This document shows, piece by piece, positions 43,660 through 44,472 of a stretch of 44,472 bases of DNA. The stretch covers positions 1-44,472 of the forward strand of contig NW_019091705.1 in the NCBI RefSeq assembly GCF_001949145.1, in the 5' to 3' direction. The notes under the pieces are model-generated. The model worked only from the letters and a program-made list of their open reading frames with translations. It had not been told where the DNA came from and did not search any database. The translations under genes and the position numbers were made by a program. This DNA is from Acanthaster planci. Lineage: Eukaryota; Echinodermata; Asteroidea; Valvatida; Acanthasteridae. Positions within the stretch are counted from its first letter, which is position 1; each line of letters opens with the position of its first letter.

Positions 43660-44472
43660 GAAAAACTTCCAGTAACGCTTTGCTAACAGGAAGTGATAAC
43701 CTCGCGGTCTCAGGTCGTGCACAATGTAGTAAATGTTAGTGCAAATCCATCAGCCTTTCCCTGCACCCTGTTTGGGCCCTGGGTAACGATCGAAAATTTG
43801 AATATCGCACAAGGCATGGTTGAAACCAATTTGGTGCGGCATGGGAATGAGGTCGAAGATCAGTGGTCTCTCCCAAATGACATCACTTCCTTCAGATTAA
43901 ACTTACATGCAGATGCATATTCATACATGTAACAGCCGTTGATCAGTAGGCTTAGGAAAAATTGACTGGGTCGAGCCCGGGTAATAATTCTGTAGTATCA
44001 TGGAGGAAGGAACCTCATAGTAGTATGACGTCTGGGCACCAGAAAACTTCAACACACACTGTCTAACTTGTATCGTCGTGCATAAACTCGACAAAATTGA
44101 TGATTTCAAAAAAGATTTTCTGCAAAATGTTTCTCTTAGAATCAGAGATATTTCAGAATTCTGCTAATAAAACTGCTAAAAATAGGCCTACTCATTCTGC
44201 TAAACTTTCCGTCAAATGCTTTTTCCCGAAAATCTGTCAAATTTAGCCGAAAAACTGCGGAAATGGTCACCTTACTTGCTCTCAATATACGTGCATAAAT
44301 TGAATCCTCTGTCCCCCCCCCCCGAGTGGGCGACTAGAGAAGCCGACTTCTCGCAAGCGCATGTGGGTCCAGTCCACTAATTCAAGTCCAACTGAAAACG
44401 GTGTAAAATCAGCACCGTTCAGGGCCCAATAGCATGCACGCCAACATCCCTGAGATTTCTGAAACACAAATG
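43660..44472. other. Unassigned sequence at the window end
   Basis: A 79-codon open frame at 43693-43932 and a 61-codon minus frame at 44282-44467 match nothing I know. A run of ten Cs lies at about 44313. No clear promoter or exon. Confidence 0.4.

Overview
This is nuclear genomic DNA of an animal, most likely a marine invertebrate. The reasons are the spliced Rab40-type exons with consensus GT/AG borders, the AT-rich non-coding sequence, the many copies of the palindromic word TACATGTA, and a mix of DIRS, LINE, Ty3/gypsy and Penelope-like retroelement relics. An invertebrate deuterostome (lancelet, hemichordate, echinoderm) would fit, but I cannot fix the species. There are no bacterial operons, CRISPR arrays or rRNA/tRNA genes that I can recognise.

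The only host gene I can support is the 3' end of a Rab40-family small GTPase on the + strand. One exon (10823-11045) encodes the second half of the G domain. The terminal exon (34868-35103) encodes the SOCS box (BC box plus Cul5 box) and a CVIS prenylation-type C terminus. The two join in phase 1 across an intron of about 23.8 kb. The exons for the first half of the GTPase are not in the window and should lie upstream of position 1.

The rest is dominated by transposable-element debris. Region 1-8171 holds a partial TTAA-ended MITE, a DIRS gag relic, and a CR1/Jockey-type LINE split in two by a nearly complete 5 kb DIRS element. That DIRS has inverted terminal repeats, gag, RT, RNase H, a tyrosine recombinase and an internal complementary region. 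Region 9185-10383 holds relics of an acidic open frame and a THAP-like domain. The Rab40 intron (11046-34867) contains four more copies of the MITE, a 528 bp tetranucleotide satellite next to an assembly gap, and a second, 5'-truncated DIRS. It also holds a Ty3/gypsy pol on the minus strand in two blocks, and several arrays of a dispersed repeat of about 147 bp. Downstream of Rab40 (35104-44472) there is a short MITE with flanking direct repeats, a decayed Penelope-like element on the minus strand, and a full-length TTAA MITE with both ends.

I found no clear new multi-gene system. The most distinctive items are the DIRS-in-LINE nesting, the internal complementary region matching both DIRS ends, the six-copy TTAA MITE family, and the roughly 147 bp repeat family carrying CRE-like palindromes.
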